This document shows, piece by piece, positions 21,230 to 33,339 of a DNA stretch of 64,000 nt. The DNA lies in contig QANY01013163.1 of assembly GCA_003255025.1 (NCBI GenBank), forward strand, positions 496,001 to 560,000. Reading direction: 5' to 3'. Origin of the DNA: Datisca glomerata (taxonomy: Eukaryota > Streptophyta > Magnoliopsida > Cucurbitales > Datiscaceae). Position 1 is the stretch's first letter. Every line of letters begins with the position of its first letter. The position numbers were made by a program, and so were the translations under genes. Below the pieces are notes generated by a model that saw only the letters and a list, made by a program, of their open reading frames with translations, had not been told where the DNA came from and ran no database searches.

Positions 21230-22150
21230 TAAAGGCAAGGGATCCAGCAAGTGCAAGGCTTATCGCGTGGAATTGTTCCTCAGGTAGTCCAAATGATTCA
21301 GCTCAATGTCTTCTTCTTTGGGGCAAAAGGAAGATTGATGGTATTTGCATGAATATTTTCCCTAATTCTTCTGAACTTCTGAGACTTAAACGTGTTAAAA
21401 AATTTATTAGAGATAATTCGATCAACTCTGATAGGGTGGAGGAAGCCAGCCCGAACTGGCCCCAATCTTTCTAATGAAAGTTATGGTGTGGAATCGTTAG
21501 GGATGGAGAACCCTCTGATAGTTTTCTCATTGCGAATATTGAATAATGTCCATTCTCCATATTTGATTTTTTATTAGAAACTAAGAATAAGTCTTCTATG
21601 GTTGAAAAATTGAAAAATGTTGTGGGTGCCTCTGGTTGTGTTACTGTGGATCCTAGAGGTTTAAGCGGAGGTTTAGTGATGTTTTGGAAAGAGGACTCTA
21701 TAGCTTCTCTTAAAATATGATGACTTTTTCAAGAGGTATGCGTCTTTGATGTTAGGAAAAATAAATTTTGGAGTGTTTTTATAGTTTATTTGAGCTCTAT
21801 TGCTACAATGCGTTAAGGTCAATTTGATACGCTTGATTGTATCATCATGGGGGATTTTAAGGATCTCATGTGTGCGGATGAAAAGTGGGGTGATTCGATT
21901 CAAAATGTTAGTAGCCTTAATCTTTGAACGGCTTTGCTTATGAATGTAATTTGCTAGATATTAAGTTTATGGAGCCTCGGTTTACTTGGGTTAATAATAG
22001 GGGCCACGAGCCCCTCATAAAGGAAAGATTGGATCGGTGCTTAGTTTTCTGAGAATTGGGTTGATATTTATTTACCCTCAGGCCAGACTTCAGCATCTGC
22101 CAACATGCGGTTCAGATCACTTACCCATTTTATTGGACTCAGAATTTAGG
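21230..22150 (+). pseudogene. LINE ORF2: apurinic/apyrimidinic endonuclease region, broken
   Basis: Fragments in shifting frames include a LIAWNCSSG start (normally xWNCRGLG), LLETKNKSSMVEKLK with the catalytic Glu of the ETK motif, RGLSGGLVMFWK, and IMGDFKDLM (normally GDFNEI; the Asn is replaced). Their order is that of plant L1 endonuclease, which nicks the target DNA. Confidence 0.75.
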
Positions 22151-22647
22151 GTTGCTAGTGTTTGGCCTGATGACATCTTCAGGTATGACAGACGCTAGTT
22201 TTCTAGGGTAGATTGCAAACAAACCATTGAAGTTTCTTGGACGGAGATTTTGGGTAGAGCTGAAGACGCCAACTTGCCGAATTTACTCGGTTCAGTTCGG
22301 AATGCTCTGATTTCTCGAAAGAAGAAGATGCCTGCTGTAAATTCTAGAGTTTTAATTCAAGATTTAAATAAAGCAAATTGCTTCTCTTTATAATGCTAAT
22401 TCTGCTGATTTGGGGAAATTAAAGACTTGGAGAATAAGCTTAGCCAAACGATTTTGGAGGAGGAGAATTATTGGAAGGATCGGGCTAGGCTCGATTAGCT
22501 TCAAAATGGCGATCGCAATACGGAGTATTTTCATTCTACGGTGAAACATCAGAGAAGGTGAAATTTAATCCAGGGACTAGAAGGTATTAATGGTGATTGG
22601 GTCACTGATTTAAAGAGCATTCAAGGTATCTCTCAGCATTATTTCAA

Positions 22648-23900
22648 ATGTTTTTCATGTCCTCTAATCCTTGCACAGAGGAGATTTCTGCTACTCTACG
22701 TTGCTATTCCAGGAAGTTAAGTGAAGATGATGTGTGTTCTCTAGACCAAGAGGTGAATGAATCTGAGATTTTGGCTGTTCTTCAAGGGATTCACCCAATG
22801 AAAGCTCCCAGTCCTGATGGTTTACAACTGCCTTTTACACTCAAAACTAGGGGCTGGTACGTATCAAATTAATTAAGCTGGTGAACTTTTCCTTTCCTCT
22901 GAATCTGTTACCTGATGAAATTACTTGTACCACCATTGTTTAGATTCCTAAAGTCCAATGTCCTAAAAATATGTCTGAATATCATCTTGTTAGTCTTTAT
23001 AACGTTTGCTATAAAATCATTTTGAAAATTCTTACTAAGAGGATGAATGGGTGATTGATAAGATTATTGGTGTCAACCAATCTACTTTTGTTCCAGAAAG
23101 GAATATTTCTGATAATATCATTATTGCTCATGAAATCCTTCATTCCTTTCTGATTAAAAAATGTGGGAAAATGGGCTTCGCTACTGCCAAACTAGATATC
23201 TCTAAGGCGTGTGATAAGATTGAGTGGAATCTTCTTATTGAGGCCATGCTAAAATTGTCGTTTTCTATAAAATGGTGTAGTTGAATTTTTAAATGTAAGT
23301 CCTCGATATCTTTTTGCGTCAATGTTCATGGGAATCTCAGTAAAGCCTTTAGACTCTCTCGTGGTTTACGTCAGGGTGATCCATTATCCCCTTTTCTGTT
23401 TCTTATCTATGCTAAGGATTTTTCTAGGCTACTGTAGGAGGGGGGTTTAAATAAGAATATCTCAGGGTTTAGATTCTCTACATTGGGTCCAGTTATATCT
23501 CATTTATTCTTTGCTGATGATTCGTTGGTTTTTTATAAAGCTAATGAATCGGAGCTTAGATGCTTTTTTATTTGATTCATACTTATGGAAAGGCTTATGG
23601 GCACGTCATTAATCCTCATAAGAGTCTTATTATGTTTAGCTGGTGAAACAGAGGCATTGGCTACTATTTTTAATTTGTCTCTTTCAAACTCTCTTAGAAT
23701 ATACTTGAGCCTTGATACTAATTCTGGGCTATCTAAAAAAGCTATTTTCAATAGGTTGGTGGATTCTATTTCCTATAAGAGTTCTGGGTGGTCTGAAAAA
23801 TTACTCTCTCCTGCGGGGCGTGAAATCCTTATTAATGCCATTGCTCTCTATTTTCAATTACACCATGTCGTGCTTTAAAGTTCCTATCTATTTATGTAAG
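22648..23900 (+). pseudogene. LINE ORF2: reverse transcriptase region
   Basis: Blocks in order: MKAPSPDG near 22800; QSTFVPERNISDNIIIAHEIL at 23079-23141; KLDISKACDKIEWNLL near 23195; SRGLRQGDPLSPFLFLIYA near 23358; and LFFADDSLVF near 23508 with the catalytic Asp pair intact. Stops and frameshifts fall between the blocks (for example after 23284 and at about 23435), so no continuous polymerase is made. Confidence 0.88.
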
Positions 23901-24469
23901 AAGTATTGTAACCATTTGGTGAGTTATTGGTGGAATTCCTCACCTTTTAAATTTAGGATCTATTGGAGTACGCGGGAGGCCCTTTGTTGTAAAATGTGGA
24001 TGGGGGTATTGGGTTTACGGATCTCTCTTGTTTCAATTTGGCTCTTCTTGCCAAATAAGGGCGAAAACTTATATCCAACCCTCATTCCCTTCTTCGTGTT
24101 GTTCTTAAGAGTAAATATTTTCAGAATTATGAGTTTATGGAAGCTTCTTTTGGCTCTAGGCCTTCTTGGGGGTGGAGGAGCCTTTTAGAGGGGAGGAAAA
24201 TTCTTGCACATGGGCTTAGATGGTTGCTGGTAATGGGGAAAAGATTCGAGTATGGGAGGATGCCTGGGTTCCGCAGCCTATCAGATTTAAGGTTCTGTCT
24301 CCTAGGGTTTATGGTGTCTCTCATGTTAAGGAGTTGATTGGAATATTCACAAACTAGATACGATTTTTATGGCTGAGGATGTTGACGCAATTCTTAAAAT
24401 CCGTATCAGACGTCTTGGTGGGGATGATAAGTTGGGGGGATGGATAATTTGCATATTTGAAAAAGGGTT

Positions 24470-25420
24470 TGGAAGCTTAAAGTCCCTCCTAAGCTAAAAG
24501 ATTTTGTATGACATTGTATTAATAACTTTGCTGCTTGCAAATCTAACCTTGTTAGGAGATGGATGAATTATTTCTAAGTGCTCTCTTTGTGGTAGGCATG
24601 ATGAAACAGCTATTCACTTATTTTTTCAGTGTCCTTTTGCTTCAAAATTTTAGTTTGCTAGCCCCTTTGGATTGCGTTCGGATAAGTTTGTTGGTAACTC
24701 TTTTATGGATGTTTAGTCTACTGCCATTGATTTCTTACACAAATCTGCTAAGGATTTGACTCATGTGCATTTTTTGATTAATTGGTTGGTCTTTGGTTTA
24801 TGGAGAATTTGAAAATTAAGGAACAACAAATGCTTCACTGATATGGATTCCAATCCTTTGGTAGCAATTTCTTTGGTGGACAGACATATTGAGGCCTTTG
24901 TTACTACCTTTTTTTCGGCTGAAAATTGTTTGAGGAGTCTGTCTTTGCCCGTTGGTTCTCATTCTGATCGTACTGGATCGGCTTCTTGGGTGTAACACAT
25001 CCATGCTGCTTGGTCTGAGAATGATAAGGTATGGGCTGGGCTGGATTTTATGGGAGCCTTGTGGTTTGATTTGGGCTTTGGGTTGTAGGTCTTGGAGCTG
25101 TGTTCTAGAACCATTGACGGCGGAAGCTCTTGCTCTTTGTTGGGCTTTGGAGGAATTAAAAAATTGTGCTGATGGTCCGCTAAGTGTGTCTTCCGATTCT
25201 AGTCTGCTTATTGACGTGCTAAATAACCCTAGTAATCATAAAAGTGACATTGCCTCTATTACTTTCGATATTTCTATCCTTGTTCAACATTGGAAGTCTC
25301 ATGCTTTCATCCATTGTGCAAGGGTTCAAGTTGGAAGTGCTGATTTTTTTGTCTAAAGAAGCTTTGAAGAATAGACATATTGGTCTTTTCTTTTTTCCAT
25401 TTCCTATTGAGATTGGTTCG
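24470..25420 (+). pseudogene. LINE ORF2: zf-RVT and RNase H (RVT_3) C-terminus
   Basis: After the polymerase, a Cys-rich zf-RVT segment lies near 24570-24650. About 25105-25235 encodes LTAEALALCWALEELKNC and then VSSDSSLLIDVLN, the Glu- and Asp-containing motifs of plant LINE RNase H domains. Frames are broken before and after. Confidence 0.78.
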
Positions 25421-25511
25421 GTTATTTCCAATTTGAATTTATCTATTGTAATGAACAATTGTTGATTTTATTAACGAATTTTTTTTGAAAAAAAAATGCT
25501 TTATGTTGCTA

Positions 25512-26519
25512 CGTACTGTACCCCGATGACTAACTCTTGTTAAGGAACAATCCTCCAATATCCATTAACAATATTTTTATATGCATGAAAGAAGTAATAA
25601 ATAAGCTTATTAAAAATTTTCCTAGAAAAACATACAACTTTTATATATCTATGAGTATTGGGAAGAAAAATTGGGTTGGTTGTTTATCTATAGGACATTT
25701 TAAAGGTAACTAACCTCTTAGGCTGTTGGGATAAATCTACAAACAAATAATTTTCGTGCATCATTAGTATAAGATTTAATTGAACTATTTCAAGCTATTC
25801 TAATCTTGTTGGACAATTCTTTGCTTTGACTCCATGGCAGGAAAACAACTGTGATTTGATAATAAAGGATAACAACCTCTGTAGTTCACATTTGCACAAC
25901 ACATGCTTCTCTAGCCATGGTTTTTTGCAACCAGTGTTTCTCTAGCAATGATATGTTGGCTTCTTGGCAATGACATTTCGTAATAATACTTTTGTAGGGC
26001 CCTTTTAGATAATACATGTACTGATTCTTTATTGAAGCTAGAGACATGAATTGAATGGTTATTTGGAAACGAAAAATTATATTATCAAATCAAATGATTT
26101 AATATTGCACTTATAACTAAACATATGTCTTGAATTTTAATGATAAGATTAACCGAATGGTATAATGTATACATAGGTATATGCTTCAATCAATTTTAAT
26201 TGTATCAAGGGTACTATTGTAATAGTTTAATTATAGATGGATAAAAATGTCTAAAAAAATTCTCAACTCATGACACTTTTAATATATTATTATTATTATT
26301 ATAGATTAAGAAAAATAAAATTGTACCAGTAATTTTTTCTTTTTCATTCAAGTAAAATGCTTAAAAAAGGGTAAAAAAGTTTATATTTTCAAGCATTTAT
26401 TTATAGTTAGTCTGTAATTAAATAAGATTGAGAAAATGACAAATAATAACGACTATCAATTTTGAATTTCTTTTCAAAAAGTACAAGTTGTAAGAGTAAT
26501 CTAGAAACTTTTGTATTAG
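25512..26519. other. Intergenic DNA between the LINE and the inverted-repeat element
   Basis: AT-rich, with a short (TTA)n tract near 26286. No gene or element ends recognised. Confidence 0.5.
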
Positions 26520-27050
26520 GGGTGTACAACCATCTCAAAAAATCCGTTACGTCCAAAAAATCATCCTGAACCAAGCGGGACGGGACGGAACACAGGACAA
26601 AAATTTGTGTCCTAACTTGTCTCATCTCATCCCGATTTCTTTATAAATAGTCTAAAATTTTTTATTTTTTTTAATTTGACCCTTATTTTTTTAATTTTAA
26701 CCCTTTTATTTTTTTTAATTTTTAATCTTCTAAACTTGGGTTTTTAGGATAAATATAGGGCTATTTGTAATTTTATACATTTTTCACATTGTCTAAGGAT
26801 TTTTATACGTCTTTCTCAAAATTCAAAATTCTGCACCTTTGGCCCACCACAATCAACATCAAACCAAATTAACTTTCTCTTTCCTCATCATTTATTTCTC
26901 TTCCCCATGTAAAAATCACATCAACCTATACCCACCCCCCCCCCACACTATAAGCTCTCATTCTTCTATTCAACAAAATGTCATTCTTCTTCTCTTCTTC
27001 TACTTCTCTTTGTTTCTGACCAGACTAAGCGATGGTGGCGATGGAATCAA
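26520..27050 (+). repeat. Left long terminal inverted repeat of the outer element
   Basis: Inverted counterpart of about 29540-30048 plus 42710-42751. Both arms contain a pyrimidine-rich stretch with TTCTTCTTC, a GGATTTTTATAC block, and a GATGGTGGCGATGG/CAATGGTGGTGATG block at the inner edge. The short frame 26839-27189 reads through this arm and is not considered a gene. Confidence 0.75.
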
Positions 27051-27489
27051 CGGTTTGACCAATTTCATTGAAGCTCTGGAGTACTGTAATGGGGCTGAGT
27101 GTCTCATTTTGACTAGTAGAGAAACGATGTCCTCTTGCCACCTCACTTTGGTTCACATTGTGAGGACCTTAGACTTCGAGTACCTCTGAGGCTCCATGTG
27201 TCATTCATTTGGTCCTTAGACACGCTTCGTGTTGAGAAAATGTCTCTTTTCACTTCATTGTGGTGGAGTTTGACCGGGCGAGTCCTCGGGTCCTTACCAG
27301 ATTATCTGCTGCACTTTCCCTTCTCTCAATTTCAAGGTCACATCTTCAGGGAAGACACTGTAGTAAATCTCATCTGGTGAAACTGCACCCTAGTCATTTT
27401 GATTCTGAATTCTTATACGCTTCTTTGGATTACAAGTTTTTTATTGATTGGATATGTTTGTTGATTAAGATTCAAGTACTTATAAACTA
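27051..27489. other. Unassigned segment between inverted repeat and hairpin array
   Basis: Less AT-rich than its surroundings, with two overlapping short plus-strand frames (27135-27380, 27260-27490). It could be captured host sequence, but I recognise no domain. Confidence 0.4.
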
Positions 27490-29270
27490 ATTAGGAGTTC
27501 TTCAAGTAGTCACAAATACTACTTGAATCATTTAAGTAGTTACAAATATTCAGTATAAACTGACGGCAACAAACAATTTGACTACTTGAAGGGCTCAAAT
27601 AATATTTTTTAACTACTTGAACCCTTCAAGTAGTCACATGTTTTCTGTATAAATCACTGCATGAATTAAAATGACTACTTGAACCCTACTTGAAGGGTTC
27701 AAGTAGTCATAAAATAATACTACTTAAACACTATAAATAGTTACATGCTCTCTGCGCAAACCAACGATAACAAATAATTTGACTACTTGAAGGGTTCAAG
27801 TAATATTTTTTGACTACTTGAAGGGTTCAAGTACTTAAAATAATTAAAATAGTTTTTTTATGAACCTGAAACTGAGATGCGACAGGTAAACCCAGTCGTA
27901 CATATAGATCTCTGAATAAAATTTGATTTGATATCTTACGGGCTACATGGATCCACCCGAGTAAAAAGTTATACCCTCTGGAAGTGGATCTGCACGTGCC
28001 GCGATCCATTTACTCTAGAAATTCTAAAGTTGCACCGTCCGCATCACTACTTGAACCCTTCAAGTAGTGACGAATTTACTGGACAACACACTTCAAGAGA
28101 GAAGAACTACTTGAAGAGTTCAAGTAGTAAAAAATTACTACTTGAACCCTTCAAGTAATAACATGCTCGCTGAAAAATTTACTCTAGGAATCAAACTGAC
28201 TACTTGAAGGATCAAGTAGTTGAATCTGACTACTTGAACCATTCAATTAATATATTTTTTTTACTTCCAAAATCAAACTCACTACTTGAAGGGTTCAAGT
28301 AGTCAGATACAACTACTTTCACCCTTCAATTAATATTTTTTTTACTTCCAGAATTAAAATCACTACTTGGAGGGTTCAATTAGTCAAATACAACTACTTA
28401 AACCTTCAAGTAATATTTTTTTACTTTCAGAATCAAAATCAATATTTGAAGGGTTCAGGTAGTCAGATACAACTACTTGAACCCTTCAAGTAATATTTTT
28501 TACTACTTACATAATCAAAACCACTACTTGAAGGGTTCAACTAATTGAAGGATTTGAGTAGTATTTTATGACCACTTGAACCCTTCAAGTAATATTTTTT
28601 TACTATTCCAGAATCAAAATTACTACTCGGAGGGTTCAAGTAGTTAGATACAACTATTTAAACACTTCAAGTAGTCACATTGTGTATGAGTGTTAGCTGA
28701 CAAAAAAATTACTTGAATGGTTCAAGTAGTCATAAAATACTACTTGAATCCTTCAAGTAGTCATTTTTGTCTCCAACAGTCAAATTTTTAGTGAACATGT
28801 GTCTACTTGAAGGGTTTAAGTAGTTATTTTTTTGCTACTTGAACCCTTCAAGTAATTTTTTTCTCTTGAACTCTGTTGTTCAGTAATCTTGTCACTACTT
28901 GAAGGGTTTAAGTAGTCATTTTTTATTACTTGAACCCTTCAAATAGTCATAAATTCTCCGGATAAATCATCGCAGAAGATAAAAATGACTCCTTGAAAGA
29001 TTCAAGTAGTAAAAAAACTACTTGAACCCTTCAACTAGTCATTTTGTTTCGTGTAGTGAATTATCCGGAGAACTTATGACTACTTGAAGGGTTTAAGTAG
29101 TTAAAATATACTACTTGAACCCTTCAAGTAATCAAATCATCTGTTGTCATTGGTTTTATATAGTTGCATGTAACTACTTGAAGGATTCAAGTAGTGTTTT
29201 ATGACTACTTGAAGGATTCAAGTAGTGTTTTATGACTACTTGAATCCTTCAAGTAGTCATTTGGTTTCAT
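27490..29270. repeat. Array of about 38 short near-palindromes (hairpin array)
   Basis: The unit is a 10-bp arm ACTACTTGAA, a 3-bp centre GGG or CCC, and the matching arm TTCAAGTAGT. By eye I count about 38 units, many exact over both arms and others with one to four changes. Units tend to come in pairs, a GGG-centred one followed after roughly 5-15 bp by a CCC-centred one, so each pair is itself a larger inverted repeat. Spacers are AT-rich and some recur (TCAGATACAACTACTT; a segment with CTGTATAAATCACTGC). About 170 bp without units (27840-28040) interrupt the array. It lies in the middle of the outer inverted-repeat element. It is not a CRISPR array: spacers are not unique, repeats are degenerate, and the host is a plant. 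Confidence 0.9.
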
Positions 29271-29539
29271 GCAATGATTTATACAAAGAGTAATCTAGAT
29301 ACAGAAATTGATAACATCCGCATAGTAATCAATCTTGAACCCCTCATCGGTTTATAATTACTTAAATTTCAATCAATAAACATATCTAATTAACAAACTT
29401 ATAATCTAAAGAAGTGTAAAATAATTCGCAAAATCCAGGCAAAAAAAGTTTTCTCAAGTCTAAGTTTTCTCCAGTCACTCACACTTTTTGCCATCAAGTA
29501 CTCATTTTTCCATTTTGATCAGATCTAATAGATCTGAGT

Positions 29540-30048
29540 TGATTAAGTACCCATTCGGTCATCACCACCATTGAAGCCTAAACGACTATGTCATGGTCAA
29601 AACCCGTGCGATTGAGAGGAAGAACTTTGCAGAACAGGAAAGCATGGACGAAACAAACTTTTGTTGTTTTGTTGAATAGGAAAGTTTGGAGGAAACAAAC
29701 TAGAAAACATGGAAAAAAACAATTAGGGGAAGAAGAAGAGTGAGAGAGTGGGTATTGATTTGATCTTTGCATGGGAAAAAGGGAAAGAAATGATGAAGAA
29801 ATAGAGAGTTGAATTTTTGTTATGTTGATTGTGGTTGACCATAAGTGTAAAAATTTTGATCTTAAGAAAGGGGTATAAAAATCCTTAACCAAAATGAAAA
29901 TGGTAGATATTTATAAATAACCCTTTAAACCAATTTTTTATTTTTAAACCTTACAAATACTCGTTCTGTCTTGAACCACGTCACGTCCCACTCCATTTTT
30001 CCCCTCAACATGGGACATGACATGACTGAAAAAAAATTATCCCATCCC
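29540..30048 (-). repeat. Right long terminal inverted repeat of the outer element (inner part)
   Basis: Reverse-complement similarity to 26530-27050. The minus-strand frame 29578-29892 is the mirror of the left-arm frame and not a gene. Its outer end was displaced to 42705-42756 by the LTR element. Confidence 0.75.
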
Positions 30049-30053
30049 ACGGG

Positions 30054-30610
30054 TGAACAGGAATAATTTCACACGACACATGTGAACAAGAATAATTTCA
30101 CATGACATGTGGTAAGATCTAGATCGAAAACTCCATCGAAGAGAAGATAGAGCGAGAACCGACCAATCAGACGAAAGTACATGGGTTGCTGATGTGGCAA
30201 TCTAAAGAAAAGCTAATCAAGACCATTGGATTGATCAGATGGTCTAGATTCACTTGGTTGTTATTATTGATAAGTTATATCTCAGAGAATATTCTGTTGA
30301 TCCTATTTTTAGATAGAATTAGATAAGCTGTATCAGATTCTATGTAACCGATTGAAGGCCTAAAAACAAAGGCAAGATGCAACTCCAAACGGGAGAACAA
30401 CAACTCTCAACACTCATTAGCCTTGTAAACCATTTTTTTATAATGAAATACTATCAAAATCTCCCAGCGATTTTTCTTCCCTTTAAGGGGTTTCCACGTA
30501 AATCATGGTGTCATTATTCTCTCTTTCTCTAAATTATTCTATTGATTTTCATATTATGATGTAATAAATGCACGACCAATTCTCAAAGACGGTTGTGGAT
30601 TTATTTTACA
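30054..30610. repeat. 5' LTR of the LARD-like element
   Basis: Matches 42181-42704 over its length. It carries a tandem duplication of about 29 bp at its start (30054-30112: two versions of TGAACAxGAATAATTTCAC) that the other LTR lacks, explaining most of the length difference. The position corresponding to the TATA box of the 3' LTR is changed here (CCTAAAAACAAAGG). Confidence 0.9.
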
Positions 30611-30858
30611 TTTTGTGCTTTCATTGAGAGCGAGAGAAAAACTCAAGAAATTCCTTCCCAAAACGCTCAAAACCAAACCAAACACTTTTGACAGCGAAAA
30701 TCGGAAGCAAAAATGGAAACGAAAGAAAAAGTGAAAGTGGAAGCCGAACCGGAAGCAAGAATGGAAAAGCTAGCTATACAATACTCAAAACAGAAGCAGA
30801 AACGAAAATGACTACAAAACCAAAAACGGAACGAAGAAGAACGTGATGACCACCGACC

Positions 30859-31095
30859 GTGAGGAGCGCATCACGACCAATGAAACGGCACCACCGTGAA
30901 AGCTTCCATCATCAGAACAACGACAAAGGAAAAGGCAGCGAGCACCCCCTATTTCATATCAATCTACGCGAGGTGAGGGATTTTCATATTCAAAATCACC
31001 ATGGAAATCAATGGAGAAGAAGCCTTTTTGAAACCGAATACGAGAACTCAGATCTACAACGATCAACGCATTTTAAAATTCCAAAATGCCCATAA
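30859..31095 (+). other. Short open frame in the LARD leader, coding status uncertain
   Basis: A 78-codon frame, His/Arg/Ser-rich, without a recognisable domain. It lies where gag would start in an LTR element but has no gag hallmark. Probably not a functional gene. Confidence 0.25.
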
Positions 31096-31194
31096 AAAGG
31101 TTTGTACGAGGATTTCCATCAATTAAAATCCATTTCCTGGCGAAAAGGCTCCCAGGAGATGCCCTACGCGCCATCACTGGCGACAAGAACGGAA

Positions 31195-31562
31195 AGAAGC
31201 TCTGAGTGGAAAAGAAGTCTCTGAGCGGGAAAAAAGTCTCTGAGCGGAAAGAAGCTCTGAGCGGGAAAAAAGTCTCCGAATGGAAAGAAGCTCTAAGCGG
31301 GAAAGGAGTCTCTCAACAGGGAAGGAGCTATGAAAATAAGAAGGAGCTCTTAAAAGGAAAGAAGCTCTGAGCGGGGAAAGAAAACTCTGAGCAGGGAAAG
31401 AAGCTCTGAGTGGGGAAAGAAGCTCTGACAGGAAATGAGTCTCTGAACGGGAAAGGAGCTCTGAAAATAAGAAGGAGCTCTAAGCGGGAAAGAAGTCTCT
31501 GAATGGAAAGAAGCTCTAAGCGGGAAATGAGTCTCTGAATAGGAAAGAAGCTCTAAATGCGA
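31195..31562 (+). repeat. Minisatellite A of the LARD element (about 18-20 bp units)
   Basis: Imperfect repeats of CTCTGAGCGGGAAAGAAG type, alternating GAAGCTCTGAGCGG and AAAGTCTCTGAGCGG versions. The minus-strand frame 31350-31763 is a translation of this repeat. Confidence 0.9.
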
Positions 31563-32399
31563 AGAAAAGCATGACCTGGAAACCTGACCCGGGCGCAACC
31601 TGCGAAGTGACCTGGAAGCCTGATCCGCACCCCGGTGCGGCCCGCAGCCCATCTCTTCAGCACACGGCCAGTGGACCAGGTAGCCTTTGGGCTTGCTGTT
31701 CTTTGCATGCCCACTTGACAGATTTGTAAAAAATTTCAGCCACGGCAATACTACCGCTTTCAAGGATTCACAAAAAATTCTAGAAAATAAATTGGATCAA
31801 TTTCAGCCACGGCAAATACTATCGCTTTCAAATGCACGGATCATCTCATGAAAACATATGAAGGACATCAAATTGCAAGCTAAGTATTTATTTTTAAAAT
31901 TATTACTTTTCCTCTAAATACATATATTATCCGTTAAAAAAATTACATGAGCATATCCTACAATGTCTTGAGAAAAATATTTACAAATAGTTCAAGTATA
32001 TTAAATTAGTAGAAATTAATTCTATGCTAATTGTATAGGGTATAATTAATTAGCTCTCCATGTTAAATTTATCATGCTTTGATGGAATTACATTTATCCT
32101 GTTTGGGTCATTTGTTTTGATAAAATTCATATTTTGACCTCACTATGGATAACATGAAATTTTCAATATTGAAAACGGTATTCAAAATGATTTGATGCAT
32201 GATGAATGAATTTTTGAATTTTAATTTTTAATTCTAAATTTTGAATTTTAATTTCTAATTTTAAATTTTGAATTTAAGCTTTTCTAAAGCTATAAAAAAT
32301 CCCTTAACAGTAGATGAATAGAAGCATTAACTCTTATGTGAGTGTTTTTTTGGAGACTAGCTCTTTCCTGTTTTATATGTAAAAGTGCAGGAAAATAAA

Positions 32400-32715
32400 A
32401 GATGAACAAACGACGAAAACGGATACATCCTGACTATGGGAACGGGGACTTCGTGATTATTGGAACAGAAATGTCGTGACGTCGGAAATGGAAAAGGCAT
32501 GGCTACTGGAGTGTAAAACATTGAGAACGGAAAAGACATGGCGACGGGAGCTGGAAATGTGTGACAACGACAACAAAAACTTCGTGGCAACAGCAGTTGA
32601 AGTCATGGCAACGGGAATGAAAATGGAAATGGGTATGATACTAGAAACGGGAGCGTAATGGAAGCCGAAATGGAAATGGCATGGCAACAGAACTAGAAGT
32701 GAAAAATGAAAGTAA
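32400..32715 (+). repeat. Minisatellite B of the LARD element (GGAAATGG/ACGGGAA-rich)
   Basis: Degenerate units built on GGAAATGGCATGG, GGGAACGG and CATGGCAACGG, similar in style to 30700-30790. Frames on both strands here are products of the repeat. Confidence 0.75.
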
Positions 32716-33339
32716 GGGATGAATAAACAACATAAACGGAAAATTGAATCCCCAGACCGAAAGTTTCAAAAGTGCAAATCTCACAAACCAAAATCATGAA
32801 TGAATGGGCATGAAGGGAAAGTGACAAAAATGACAGACGAGGAGCAAACAATGATATTCAGAACTTGCAAACCGACATTTACAAAAACACATTGAACTCA
32901 AAGCTAAGTATTCACTTTTTATTTACTTTGCTTCTCTTAAATATGTCGTTTTATCCATTAAAATGTGAATTTATTATTTGATGCATAATCTCAAAAATTT
33001 AAGTACATATGATCATGCTTAATATGTGTTAGCGTAAATCACATTTATAATGCTTAGATCGGTTAGTACACTTGTATTGATAGCTCAACCAAATAAACAT
33101 TAGCATGACATTATCTCATATTCGAGCATCATGGAAATAATTTATTATGTCAAGTCTAAATTGATTTGAGTTATTAAACATTATCAAACTGAAATATCAT
33201 TTTTTTAGATCATACATCTAACTCGAGACACTAAAAATAGTGTATTTAACTCGGCCAACTTAATGCCCAATCATCTTACCAGAGTGTTCTTTGACGTGAA
33301 AATCATTACATATCAAACCAGATTCGGTGTTTAAACTGA

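Larger units (their letters stand above)
19726..25499 (+). mobile_element. Near full-length L1-type LINE retrotransposon, frameshifted
   Basis: A 5.77-kb non-LTR element on the plus strand. The 12-bp sequence TTTATGTTGCTA occurs exactly at 19714-19725 and 25500-25511, directly flanking it, as expected of target-primed insertion. ORF1 (gag-like DUF4283 plus zinc knuckle) spans about 19807-20740. The ORF2 region holds an apurinic endonuclease (about 21230-22150), reverse transcriptase (about 22650-23900), zf-RVT (about 24470-24720) and RNase H (about 25080-25420). The 3' end is A-rich (nine A before TGC). Several frameshifts and stops show it is inactive, but less decayed than the 6.7-8.4 kb LINE. 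Confidence 0.92.

Noticed and set aside
26839..27189. 116-codon frame starting MAHHNQHQ
   Set aside because: Lies in the left inverted repeat; the mirrored arm gives a similar chance frame on the other strand.
27490..29270. CRISPR-like array of palindromic repeats
   Set aside because: Repeats are degenerate, spacers are short, AT-rich and partly recurrent, the context is a plant transposon, and no cas genes exist.
31350..31763. 137-codon minus-strand frame
   Set aside because: Repeat translation over minisatellite A (Ser-Glu-Leu-Leu/Phe-Pro repeats).
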